Shown: positions 1-62,751 of the stretch, one piece after another
Position numbering within the stretch: the first letter of the stretch is position 1
How the letters are laid out: each line of letters begins with the position of its first letter
DNA from: Amorphochlora amoebiformis
Lineage: Eukaryota > Cercozoa > Chlorarachniophyceae
Assembly: GCA_054601695.1 (NCBI GenBank)
Contig: BAAHQB010000025.1
Span: 682,001-746,000 of the forward strand
Length of the DNA stretch: 64,000 nt
Direction: 5' to 3'
The notes under the pieces: generated by a model
Told to the model about the DNA's origin: nothing
Database searches by the model: none
What the model saw: the letters and a program-made list of their open reading frames with translations, nothing else
Made by a program: the position numbers and the translations under genes

Positions 1-3
1 TAA

Positions 4-52
<49 letters not shown>

Positions 53-264
53 CACATATATAGTAAATATATATGTATGTATTATATATATTTATATACA
101 TATATATATATATAATATATTTTATGATATATTTATATATATATACATATACATATATATATATATATATATATGTATATATGTGTATATATGTAACTAT
201 ATAGATTCTTATATATATATATATATATCATTTCTAAATATATATACATATAAATATATACATA

Positions 265-317
<53 letters not shown>

Positions 318-368
318 TATATATAACATACATGTGTAGTATGCATATATGCATATATATATATATAG
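1..368. repeat. (AT)n microsatellite at left edge
   Basis: The stretch is almost pure TA dinucleotide with scattered TG/TAA variants and no coding signal. It is probably an intron of the phosphatase gene whose next exon starts at 369; open frames here only translate TATATA. Confidence 0.9.
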
Positions 369-8457
<8,089 letters not shown>

Positions 8458-8542
8458 GGATTGTTATATAAATAGCTTTAGAAAAAAAAAAAACAGTACT
8501 TGTAGGCATTTAGGTACATATACTAGATATAACCAGGTTAGG

Positions 8543-8585
<43 letters not shown>

Positions 8586-8656
8586 GGTTTGCGGGGGGAG
8601 ATATCGCATATCCGCTTTCAATTTACGGGTGATTAGTACTATGAAGATTATTTATC

Positions 8657-8726
<70 letters not shown>

Positions 8727-8884
8727 AAATATATATTACACTAGTTTGAAACTAAATTACATATACAACTATTACAATATGAGTTACTACTAGTACTACG
8801 GTATATCTATATATATATATATATATATGAAACTATAGCTATAGTACCATACATATATGAGACTATAGTACCGGATATATATCT

Positions 8885-8942
<58 letters not shown>

Positions 8943-8959
8943 CTGGTATATATCTAGTA
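8458..8959. other. 3' flank of the phosphatase gene
   Basis: Contains an A12 run at 8480-8492, AT tracts and short unique stretches with ACTATAG/CTATAGT motifs. No coding signal was found. Confidence 0.6.
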
Positions 8960-9591
8960 TATATACATATACATGTATTATTCAGTGCTGTCTAACTACC
9001 CTAGTACTAGAAAGATTACGAGTGTTATTCTGGTATTTATTATTGCCAATAGGATGGTGTCTCCAGTCGACTAGATCTAATAGATATTCACGTACTAAAT
9101 ATAACTGGTCCAGAAGCCTAATGATTTTTTACCATGCATGGTCTCTAATCTACTAGTCTAACAGATGGAACTATCTGAGTATAATATTATATTCGATCTA
9201 CGACTAGTCGTGACGAGTGCATATATATACACGCTGAAGCTTATAATACTAGTAATATGTCATGATTAAGGCGAATACTACATCTGTCTTCCTACTAGTG
9301 TTATTGCTGGTAGTACTGGAATTAGTGTCCACTAGGTCTAGAATGATATATATCTAGATATTTACTAGGCATGCATACCTCCAGAACCTCTAGTCTCCTA
9401 CTACGGATAGACTAGATCTAGTAGATAGACTCTAGATATATTAACTAGATTAACTCTAGATACTATATTGAAAGTATCCCGTAGTACACATCTTCTATAT
9501 CTTAGGTGCATACTAGATGAAGTTACACTAGATCTAGTAGATATACCCGATGATATACGGCGCATGCATCTGTTACCCAATTCCATCACGA
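8960..9591. other. CTAG-rich spacer between convergent genes
   Basis: Unique, microsatellite-poor sequence packed with CTAG tetramers in AGATCTAGTAGAT-, ACTAGT- and TCTAGA-like palindromes (more than twenty from about 8530 to 9591). It lies between the 3' ends of the phosphatase (+) and TTC4 (-) genes. Similar islands lie at 21722-22830 and 45121-45780, also between convergent genes. A terminator or insulator role is only inferred from position. Confidence 0.6.
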
Positions 9592-10885
9592 TTATCTCGA
9601 ATCAAAAAATGATCTGGAGTCATGCCTACCCTCTACAAACTCTCTATGTAATTCCGTCCCTCTAGCCAAAATATAGAATATCGGCACCCACCTCGTTACG
9701 TATCTCGGATGCTTCAGAACCTCAAGCAATGTTACTCCTCTTGAAATCGCCGAATACTTTGTTGGATTCCCCCCTGATTCCCCCTCCTCATCGTCCCACC
9801 CGGTCGCGAATCTCTCCGCCAACTCAAACTCGTCCAACCCCCCCATGCCCTCATTCATCTCGTTCGACCTCTTGAGATCCATCTCCTCGTAAAACACATC
9901 CACATTCTCCGGAGTGTACAGCTGGTTCTTGTCCCACGCTGGACGGTTCTGCGGGTCGCCTAGGGCCTCCTCTAGCTGCTCTCCAAGGGTCTTCCGTTCA
10001 TCCCAAACCTCGACAAAGTCAAACTGGCGTTCTGCTGGGTACAGCATGATTGCCGGCCACAGGAGCACAGGTGAGTCGCTAGGGACTTTGAGCGTCGATG
10101 GGTCCGCAATACAGGGCTTGTGTGAGCCCGTGATCGAGCTCGACGGCGGTCGAAGAGTAATATTCCGAGATGACACAGCCCTCGCCAGTTCTAGAAATTT
10201 CTGGCGTGAGGCCTCAATCCTCTCCCTCTCATTTTTGATCTTCGATTCGATGGATTGGAGGTCAGAGAGAATCTTATCGTTTCCGGGCGGGAGATAGCGC
10301 AGGCCGGTGGCAAGGAGATCTTCGGCCGCATCTAAATCGTCCATCTCTTTCAGGGCCGACGCGCCGCGTGCCGCAGCCTTAGGGTTTGGAATAGGTCATG
10401 GTGGATTTGGGGTTAGAGTTAGGGTTAGGTTTTGGTAGAATTCAAGCTAGGGAAAGGATTGTATCAACTACCTTGCTGATAATTGCTTTCAGTGAGTCTG
10501 AGATCTTACATGTTTTCAGCTCTTGTTCGAGAATCTCGATAGCCTGTCGTGAGTCTCCGACGCACTTGCGAAGATTACCCTTGAGTAGGCTGACGAGTGC
10601 ACGGTTCGAATGGCAGATGCCGTAAAGGGTTTTGTTCTTCACAGACTGACGTCCGAGAGCCCGACAGTAATATACGTAGGCTTTGTCAAGAGCTTTGTCG
10701 CGAAAGTCTCTGAGGTCCTCTATTTCTGTGTTTGACAGTTCGGGTTTTGTGAGGGCGGATTGCTTTTTAATTGCAAGCTTCAGCTGTTTGTCGCCCGAGT
10801 CTTTGTCGTCTTTTAGGTAGCATTCCTGTGAGGGCTCGTGGATTTGGAAGCCGGTTGTATTGGGGATCGACTCGTGGGTGATTGC
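9592..10885 (-). CDS. TTC4: TTC4/Cns1-type TPR co-chaperone (Hsp90/Hsp70 adaptor), 5' incomplete
   Basis: Two exons on the minus strand: 10885-10472 (138 codons, phase 0, acceptor TTACCAG) and 10377-9592 (261 codons plus stop), joined across a 94-bp intron. The first carries TPR helices (ALDKAYVYYCRALG, YGICHSNRALVSLLKGN). The junction restores a third TPR (KAAARGASALKEMDDL). The second exon holds a charged helix, RNITLRP, and the conserved C-terminal Cns1/TTC4 wheel domain: LLWPAIMLYPAERQFDFVEV, NVDVFYEE, LLEVLKHPRYV and RGTELHREFVEGR. These match the TTC4 family in order and spacing. Family members link Hsp90 and Hsp70 and are essential in yeast. The N-terminal exon is not identified; it may lie in the AT-rich stretch upstream or be the neighbouring frame at 12183-12782, whose internal donor is phase-compatible. 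Confidence 0.9.
10378..10471 (-). repeat. 94-bp TTC4 intron with telomere-type motif
   Basis: On the sense strand the donor is AAG|GTAGTT. The intron contains AACCTAACCCTAACTCTAAC and ends AACCCTAAG, so the acceptor AG is formed by a CCCTAA unit. Confidence 0.85.
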
Positions 10886-12182
<1,297 letters not shown>

Positions 12183-12782
12183 CTAATCTGAAGCCCTATT
12201 ATGAACCACAACCTTTGCTAACTGCTCGATAATCCTCTCCTCTTTCAGCTTCTTCTTCCTCTTTTTCTTCTCCTGCGTCTCCTTCCATGCCTGCGCGAAC
12301 GCTTCGAGCTTCGGACTCTCCTCATCTATCATCTTGACTTCCTCTCGCGTCAGATTCTCAGGTGGAAGGCCTTTTTGCTCTCGCTGTAGGTTCTTCAACA
12401 CTTGCATCGCTTCCTTGGGCGGCATATTCTTGATATCGGCCCAGCTGGGCAGCCCGGGCCTCCACGGCGGAATCTTTACTTCAGAGTCAGAATTTTCTCC
12501 AACGAGGGGCTTATCATATGGGAAGGGCTTCTCGCCACTGAAGGCCTCCTCGTGGGTCACTGAAGTGTCCGGATTCTGGCCCCGCGGAGGCAATGCGACG
12601 GATTGACCGCCTCGCAATGCCGAGACGATACATTTTCTCTCAAAAATCAGGAGTCTAGGACTGGTGTAAGATATATTGGATATATGGCGAGGTTTTGTGG
12701 AGGCTTGGAAGAGAGCTATGGCGGAGAGGAGGAGGAATAAGGCGGGAGTTGAGTATGGTTTAGCTTGGTGGGGAGTTGCCAT
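12183..12782 (-). CDS. Unidentified protein with N-terminal signal-like segment and basic C-terminus
   Basis: A 199-codon open frame in non-repetitive sequence, divergent from the aminotransferase gene. Residues about 13-27 form a hydrophobic stretch ([15 protein letters not shown]) after a short polar start, as in a signal peptide or the first half of a bipartite organelle presequence. The middle has proline/tryptophan-rich [20 protein letters not shown]. The end is a charged helix with [13 protein letters not shown] recognise no family. A donor-like LAK|GTTGTGG lies 9 codons before the stop; spliced there, it joins in phase to the first recognised TTC4 exon at 10885. It may therefore be a separate gene ending at 12183 or the 5' exon of a fused TTC4 gene. 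Confidence 0.5.
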   Translation of the reverse strand: MATPHQAKPYSTPALFLLLSAIALFQASTKPRHISNISYTSPRLLIFERKCIVSALRGGQSVALPPRGQNPDTSVTHEEAFSGEKPFPYDKPLVGENSDSEVKIPPWRPGLPSWADIKNMPPKEAMQVLKNLQREQKGLPPENLTREEVKMIDEESPKLEAFAQAWKETQEKKKRKKKLKEERIIEQLAKVVVHNRASD

Positions 12783-13068
12783 GGGCCTGGACAGTCGAAT
12801 GATCGCAAAAGCGTCAAGGAAACCTATAACAATGACAATTTATATCAGCTGCTTGATTTCAGACTTCAATTGGGTACATGTCATGTACCCGGAAAAATCG
12901 CAGGGGAAGCCAATGAAGCGAATCTCATCGTCCACCATCGTTGGGTTCCGGGACACGTGCTCACTTTCGGTTCCGGGCCAGTCCGTCCGGCCAGAAGACA
13001 CGTGTCCTCCCATCCCCGCGAATTTTCACCCGAATTTGCTTCGGCTTGTTGGCACTCCGACAGAACTC
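12783..13068. promoter_or_regulatory. Divergent spacer (unidentified gene / aminotransferase)
   Basis: 286 bp of non-repetitive sequence between the two divergent start codons, presumably holding both promoters and 5' UTRs. It contains CACGTG-related ACACGTG twice (12953, 12998). No TATA box was singled out. Confidence 0.5.
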
Positions 13069-21721
<8,653 letters not shown>

Positions 21722-22828
21722 TAATTCGGCAAAAATAACATGTTGAATTCCCCTCTCCCGCACTGCTACTAGTACACTACATAGCCAGAGCACGCTTGGT
21801 GTTGACTGTGACTGGCCGTCACTGACCGTGACTCGAAGAATTAGCTAGTAGGTTCCGTCGTGGCCCAAACTCTGGAATACTGGCGAGCAATTTTTGCTTT
21901 TTAAGAAAATCGCTCCGATATTCGATATTCTAGATATTGCCATACCTAACATTCTAGATATTGCATATCCGTGCGCATAGATAAGAGATATGATCTAGTT
22001 AAGTATGATCTATACGTACGTACGTACGTGTAGAATGTAGATAATTCTTATATTACTACTAGTCTAGTACAGTACTGCAGTAGTAGTCTAGTGGATAGTC
22101 CAGACAGTACGTATACGTACATCTCTGTACTAGCTATACGACAATCATCCGATTCAACTACTAGAACTAGTCAATTTGCGTACACTGATATCTACTGTAT
22201 AGCTAGTATACATGTGTAGTATAACACATGCGTACGTATACCTAGTATACGTACTAGATAGTACGTATACGATCGGTCTACTAGATCTAGGCAATAGATC
22301 TAAATTCCGATTATACGTATACCAACTATCTAAGAGTATATGCATACGTACGTATCACGTACGTACTGGACGTGAAGGTGACCGGTCGTGAAATCTAAGA
22401 TCTACACGGGTATACGCTAGATACGTACTGCCGCGTAATCATCGATCGCAATCGTCGCCTATCTCGACTTTTGACCGTGATGAGAATATTGATCAATGTA
22501 ATCACCATGGCTGCGTAAATGTACAGTAAACATAGGTTGTAATTTCATTTCATAGTAAGTACAGTGAGCCGCCATTACGTGGCAGTCCGGTGTACGTGAT
22601 ATTAATAATAATGTACAAATACCCCAGACATTGCATGTATAGTCGGAATTGCGTAATACGTATACGTACGTAAAAAATGAATATATATATATATGTGTGT
22701 ATGTGTATGTGTATATACATACTAGATATATATATGTATGTGTATGTCTAGACTGTCTAGACTCTAGGGACTGTATACATGTATATACTAGTATACACTA
22801 GATACAACGCAACATCCATATTATCTAG

Positions 22829-22830
<2 letters not shown>
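21722..22830. other. CTAG/ACGT-rich spacer between convergent genes
   Basis: Unique sequence between the BCAT stop and the coiled-coil gene's 3' end, dense in CTAG tetramers (roughly twenty or more) and TACGTACG runs (22011-22030, 22340-22365). It has almost no AT microsatellite until about 22830 and no supported ORF. Confidence 0.6.
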
Positions 22831-22874
<44 letters not shown>

Positions 22875-23125
22875 TTAATACAAATATATATATACAGTAT
22901 ACAAACAGATATGAAATTTAGTGCAATGTATACAGCAAAGGAGTCATTATACTATTTATTCTAGACTATTAATTACTAGTATTAACTTCTCGTCATATTA
23001 TGCTAATTCTAGTAATTATCTAAGCATTTCAAGGTGGATAACTGTAAACTTATATCCAAATAATTAAACAACGATCTTATAAGCATACAAATAAAAACAA
23101 TACCCACTAAACACAATTCCAAATC
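22831..23125. other. 3' flank of the coiled-coil gene
   Basis: A short AT tract then AT-rich unique sequence. Read on the minus strand it is the presumed 3' UTR after the stop at 23128-23126; no canonical poly(A) signal was singled out. Confidence 0.4.
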
Positions 23126-33542
<10,417 letters not shown>

Positions 33543-33904
33543 TGGAGAACCGCCAAGCGGACTAGACGGTGATTCATACCTACCCATTGCATCCTCACAC
33601 AACTTGACCACGTAGCCCTCTCAATATTGAGTTTCGTACCGCTTCCAGTTGTATTCACTCCCTTCCAGTTCTCTGAGAGCTGACCGCGATCCGTTGGACG
33701 CCATTCAGCCGCGGAATTCCGATCGAGAAAGTATTGAAAAATAATTAGTCGTGTATCGATTCCAGGATCCCGTCGTTGGGATTATTATTAGAGGGTGAAG
33801 TGTGCCTAATCAATTTAGGTAAAATCGAGGAGTATAGCAACCGGCTTCTTATTGCATCGGAACACACACACCGAAAGAACGAAGTCCTCGCCTGTGTGTG
33901 CATA
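33543..33904. promoter_or_regulatory. Divergent spacer (coiled-coil gene / glutamate-cysteine ligase)
   Basis: 362 bp of non-repetitive sequence between the start codons at 33542 (-) and 33905 (+). It presumably holds both promoters. A minus-strand mini-ORF beginning MASNGSRSALREL (33704) lies upstream of the coiled-coil start and may be a uORF. GGGATTATTATTAGAGGG lies near 33778. Confidence 0.5.
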
Positions 33905-45120
<11,216 letters not shown>

Positions 45121-45780
45121 CCCAGGCAGTAGACATGTACATATACAGTCCAGGTCCTGGATATCAAGTCGAATATACCTTCTCAGTTGAGGTCGATCAT
45201 ACCAAATTTTCTAGATTTTGAAGGTGTCCAACATATATATTCGGATAGTCTAGATAGTACTAGTAGTATAAAACAGTGGTGTATCCCCAAATCCAACGCA
45301 ACCACAAATATCCGACTGCGGATATTGCGTGGTTAGCGTATATCTAGGTATATCCCACTGTTTTATGTTGCGCGTACATGCTAGACATGGCACCTTTCTT
45401 TTACCTATGTGTATGCTTTATCGCAAGATTAAATTTATACTCAATTTTATCATGATATTTCATGCCCGATCCGCTGGATGATGTAACTAGATCTACTAGA
45501 TCTAGTAGATTCAGTTAGATCTAGTACAGATACTGCGGCCTTAGGTCTAGTAGGTGTCCAGTAGTTTACCATTGTCTAGATTGTAGTTGGATCACGAGGT
45601 TTCTTGCTAACTTCACATACTTTGTGGGTGTGTGTACTAGATATATAAATATATTCAATATATATTATATATGATAGGCTTCGCAGAGTCTACGTAGAGA
45701 GTATTTCTGAGTATTTCTAGTGTATTCGTACTAAGCCTATGAGCCACAAGATACACACACTAGATTCGGTAATTAAATAT
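45121..45780. other. CTAG-rich spacer between convergent genes
   Basis: Unique sequence with about fifteen CTAG tetramers, including the palindromic run AGATCTACTAGATCTAGTAG near 45492. An imperfect inverted block surrounds AAACAGTGGTGTATCCCCAA and TATCCCACTGTTTTATG (45270-45368), able to form a long hairpin. It lies between the GCLC and Smr gene 3' ends. Confidence 0.6.
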
Positions 45781-45824
45781 CACCAACACCAACAATCACG
45801 GCAAAAATGCGATCGCATCATCGG

Positions 45825-51097
<5,273 letters not shown>

Positions 51098-51191
51098 CTA
51101 TATATATATATATAATATATACATATATATATATATGTATGTATACATATATATATATATATATATATACATACATATATATATATATATA

Positions 51192-51258
<67 letters not shown>

Positions 51259-51324
51259 CGCTAATATGTAAACCGGATGTATATGAATATGTGCGCAAAT
51301 AGAAATGTGCATGCAGAAATATTA

Positions 51325-51364
<40 letters not shown>

Positions 51365-51409
51365 TTATATATATATATACTATATGTATAATATACATAC
51401 ATATATTAC

Positions 51410-51446
<37 letters not shown>

Positions 51447-51551
51447 TAATATATAATATACACACATACACACACATATATATATATATGTATGTATATA
51501 TATATATAATATACATATATATATACATAATAGACATATAAACATATAGTA

Positions 51552-51592
<41 letters not shown>

Positions 51593-51638
51593 TGAGCCTT
51601 TCGACTCAAAGGGTTTGCATGGCGTGGGAATGTAGATG

Positions 51639-51721
<83 letters not shown>

Positions 51722-51722
51722 A

Positions 51723-51763
<41 letters not shown>

Positions 51764-51775
51764 TTAGTGCAGAGA
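51098..51775. repeat. (AT)n upstream of the Smr gene's first recognised exon
   Basis: AT tracts with a unique island 51592-51640 (minus strand ACATTCCCACGCCATGCAAACC, CTTTGAGTCGAAAG). It could contain a missing 5' exon but has no frame and splice pattern I can support. Confidence 0.6.
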
Positions 51776-52034
51776 TACAATAATACAGATAGCATCAGTA
51801 AAAGCAGCTCGATGAGTAGATGTCTGTACAGTATGGAAACGTTATCGTAGCCCTAATATAGACCGCTCGAGATCGATGGAGATTCTGGAGATCGTTCGGA
51901 AATCGTATCATTCGGTAGTACCCGGTAGTACCCGGTGGTACCCGGTAGTAACGGGCTTTCGTGGCACCATGACAAAGCGTGACGTCACGACATATCGTGG
52001 TGACGTCACGGCATGTCACGTCTAGTGTTACCCA
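51776..52034. promoter_or_regulatory. Spacer with paired TGACGTCA palindromes
   Basis: Unique sequence between the KH gene stop and the Smr gene 5' region. A 10-bp unit CCGGTAGTAC repeats about four times (51913-51952). Two perfect TGACGTCA palindromes lie at 51980 and 52001, arranged around CGACATATCGTGG. CRE/ATF-type bZIP sites have this core; promoter function for the Smr gene is inferred. Confidence 0.5.
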
Positions 52035-59826
<7,792 letters not shown>

Positions 59827-60027
59827 TCTTGAATAATGTAGTGACCATAATTTGTATTCCGGGATGAGTTTTACGTAAACTTTTATGGAGGTCAATGGGG
59901 ACTCGCATGAAGACCAAAAAAGTGTTGTATAATGTAGGTGGCACCTCAAGCGGTTTGGGAAAGAACGGCTGGATATGTGATTTCTTTCCAAGTGTATTTC
60001 AAATTCCAATGGAGAATCGTAATCTGA

Positions 60028-60100
60028 GGTCTCATAGCTCAGTTGGCAGAGTAGTAGTCTAATAAGCTACCGGTCAGGGGATCGAGACCCCTTGAGACCA
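60028..60100 (+). tRNA. tRNA-Ile (anticodon AAT)
   Basis: The cloverleaf folds completely. Acceptor GGTCTCA pairs with TGAGACC. The D arm is GCTC/GAGT with one G-T pair, the anticodon stem is GTAGT/GCTAC with loop CTAATAA (AAT at 60061-60063), the variable loop is CGGTC, and the T stem is AGGGG/CCCCT with loop ATCGAGA. There is no intron; the A73 discriminator is followed by a T6 polymerase III terminator (60101-60106). The first T-loop base is A rather than T. It lies 201 bp upstream of the KH gene start, on the other strand. Confidence 0.95.
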
Positions 60101-60299
60101 TTTTTTATTATTTTTTTGAATTTGAAATTGGCACGCAGAACACGTACGTTTATTTGTCTATCTATCAGATGATCTAGTCTATTTCTAGTATTGTGTGTGT
60201 GTTCTAGTGTATCTAAGTTACTCTGAAAACTTGCCGTCTAGTAATTCAATGTATACTTAAGCTGGTATATCTTGCGCATGCACCACATATGTGTTTATG

Positions 60300-60359
<60 letters not shown>

Positions 60360-60369
60360 TTATATATAT

Positions 60370-60425
<56 letters not shown>

Positions 60426-60487
60426 TTATGTTTTCCCTCGATATATAGAAACGCATTAAATCGGCGATCATCCATAATATATACATA

Positions 60488-60559
<72 letters not shown>

Positions 60560-60578
60560 GTTTTCCCTCGATATATAG
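60101..60578. repeat. Unique stretch then (AT)n with an acceptor-edge copy
   Basis: 60101-60300 is unique with no supported exon. AT follows; 60423-60475 (TTATGTTTTCCCTCGATATA, GAAACGCATTAAATCGGCGA) repeats the acceptor and start of the exon at 60579. Confidence 0.8.
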
Positions 60579-60698
60579 AAGCGTATTAAATCAGCGATCA
60601 TCCCAAATTGCCACTGTACAGAGCGCATGGCTGCGGCCATCCTCTACCAACAACTTGAACACGCTGACGAGGCCATATTTGCCAAAGTCGTGTTGTAA
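60579..60698 (+). CDS. Orphan terminal exon, unidentified
   Basis: After acceptor CTCGATATATAG a 39-codon frame runs to [23 protein letters not shown], then ILYQQLEHADEAIFAKVVL. Composition and third-position GC look coding, and a duplicated acceptor edge precedes it as at other exons of the window. No upstream exon was recognised between the KH start and here, and a second frame is also open across it. It converges with CK2 alpha, whose stop is 67 bp away. It could be the last exon of a small gene or a gene fragment. Confidence 0.35.
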   Translation, partial: KRIKSAIIPNCHCTERMAAAILYQQLEHADEAIFAKVVL

Positions 60699-60765
60699 GG
60701 GTGGAAGTCTTGGAAAAGCAGCTGAAGGTATTCCAGTGCTTGAATAGTGTGAGCTAATGTGGCTG

Positions 60766-61445
60766 TCACTTCTTTTCGTCGCCCCGCTCCTTGGCTGGCT
60801 TTGCCATCTTCCGCTCTAAGATCTCCGGGTGTCCATTGCGCACGCCGTCAAAGAACGGGAACTTCATGGCCTCTTTACACGTGGGGCGAGCCAAGTGATC
60901 ATATTGGAGGCACTTTTCGAGCAGCGAGAGAGCCTCACCAGTGCAATTTTGCTTATTCGTTGAATCAATGAACTTTTTGAAGTCCTTTCGGGCGTAGCCT
61001 TCCAATAACCCATCGAATCGGTCGTCGAGAGCTATACTGTACTTGTCGATATAATCGAACAGACCCTCGGTGCCCAAATACTTTGTGATTTTGACTAGTT
61101 GATCCGTGTTGTCACGCCCATGGAAGAAGGGGTGCTTGATGAAGAGCATACCCGCGAGCTGGCAACCAAAGCTCCAGATGTCGAGGGAGTAGTCGTATCG
61201 CCTCATCCCAACGAGGAGCTCTGGTCCCTGAAAATTACATGGGATGTTAGCTGTGGTTCAGACGGGGTGCTGCATAGGATGTAACTTCATGCAATTTTTT
61301 GATATATGTTGAATACATATATATCTCTATATAATATAAAATATATATGCCCTTAAGAAATGCAAATATAAAATGATGAAAATATATCTAATACATATAT
61401 GTAATTATATTATAGTGTATGTACGGATTCTATATTATAAACATT

Positions 61446-61526
<81 letters not shown>

Positions 61527-61541
61527 TGTATATGTAAATTT

Positions 61542-61639
<98 letters not shown>

Positions 61640-61666
61640 TATTATATGTTTATGTTATACATGTAT

Positions 61667-61726
<60 letters not shown>

Positions 61727-61752
61727 GTATATTAAATATATAAATATATATT

Positions 61753-61803
<51 letters not shown>

Positions 61804-62504
61804 GTACGTGTATTTAATGTGTATGTGCTATCCCGTATTGGCTATCCCATTAAAAGCTATGGTACCTTAAAGTAGCGGGAGGCAACGCGCACATTGTACT
61901 CCTTAGCTGGGTGATAGAACTCTGCCAGGCCCCAGTCGATGAGCCTCAGCTTCTTGTTTCGGTGGTCAATCATGACGTTATGGGGCTTAACATCACGGTG
62001 CATGATGCCGCAAGAGTGACAATAGTCGAGAGCCTTGAGAAGCTCGTACATATAGTACTTGATATCCACCAGCTTGAGAGTTGGGTAGAGAACCTTGAAG
62101 TCCTTGGCGTCCACGTGCTCGAATATGAGGGACGGAACCTTAGACTGTGGATCCTTAACGCACTGGATAAGCTGAATGATGTTGGTGCCGTTCTTAAGGT
62201 TCTGGAGGATCTTGATCTCTCGCTTGATCTTTTCTTTCCGCACCGGCTTGAGAATCTTGATGACAATCTTTCCACCTGTCTCCGATTTGATCCCCTCGAA
62301 GACCTCACTATATTTCCCTCTCCCAATCTTGCGCACCACCTCGTACCCATCCGGTGTCCCCCACTGTATTTTATGGCTCTCGTAGTCCCAGTACTCCCTT
62401 GGTTTTAAATTGTTGATGTTCTTGTACTCCCCACGCGCCACACTCATTGCCCCGCGATACTTGCCCTTCCCTCCGCCTTGTCGATGAGATTTCACGTTGC
62501 TCAT
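60766..62504 (-). CDS. CK2A: Casein kinase 2 catalytic subunit alpha, 2 exons
   Basis: Exon 1 62504-61866 (213 codons) and exon 2 61227-60766 (153 codons plus stop), both phase 0, 366 residues. It is an acidophilic Ser/Thr kinase. Sequence shows the Gly-rich loop [20 protein letters not shown] with the ATP lysine, the CK2-specific basic cluster [12 protein letters not shown], catalytic loop HRDVKPHNV, the DWG variant of DFG that marks CK2, ASRYFKGPELLV at the P+1 loop across the splice junction, and [15 protein letters not shown] 30-residue basic N-terminal tail ([11 protein letters not shown]) precedes the usual start of the family; the C-terminal tail is short. It is divergent from the coactosin-like gene, 247 bp apart. 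Confidence 0.98.
61228..61865 (-). repeat. CK2 alpha intron: (AT)n
   Basis: Donor AAG|GTACCA, acceptor TTTTCAG. The centre is AT microsatellite. Confidence 0.85.
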
Positions 62505-62751
62505 TTCGGGTCCAACTCGATCCTATCGAAGAGACTCGAGCCTAGAACAGAATCCCTGTCCCTATACACGTAGCTATTGCGTGATGGAGAGCCTAGAGGG
62601 AGAAAATTTGTTCCTCGAGAGTCTACTGGAGGAGCAAAGACGCCCCCGAATGGCGTCGTGAGCAGCAGCCTTTTGAGAAATCGTAAGCGCGAAATTCTTC
62701 AAAAAAGTCCGGCGGACAGCCGCAGGACACTTACAGTTCAGCGGAAACCCG
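62505..62751. promoter_or_regulatory. Divergent spacer (CK2 alpha / coactosin-like)
   Basis: 247 bp of unique, GC-richer sequence between two start codons, presumably a bidirectional promoter. No motif was singled out. Confidence 0.5.

Noticed and set aside
9914-10297. Plus-strand frame opposite TTC4 exon 2
   Set aside because: Shadow of the TTC4 frame with no motif or splice context.
22154-22345. Minus-strand frame in the CTAG island
   Set aside because: Short, low-complexity, overlapping palindromic CTAG/ACGT sequence; no splice pattern or family.
33623-33704. Minus-strand mini-ORF beginning MASNGSRSALREL as start of the coiled-coil protein
   Set aside because: It stops after 27 codons and none of its donors gives a clean phase to the next exon; MEDDQLLPAQPSP at 33542 needs no such intron.
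33776-33904. N-terminal extension of glutamate-cysteine ligase
   Set aside because: The frame is open upstream but not ligase-like; the family starts at the MG(F/L)L motif, here 33905.
61911-62408. Plus-strand frame opposite CK2 alpha exon 1
   Set aside because: Antisense shadow of the kinase coding sequence.
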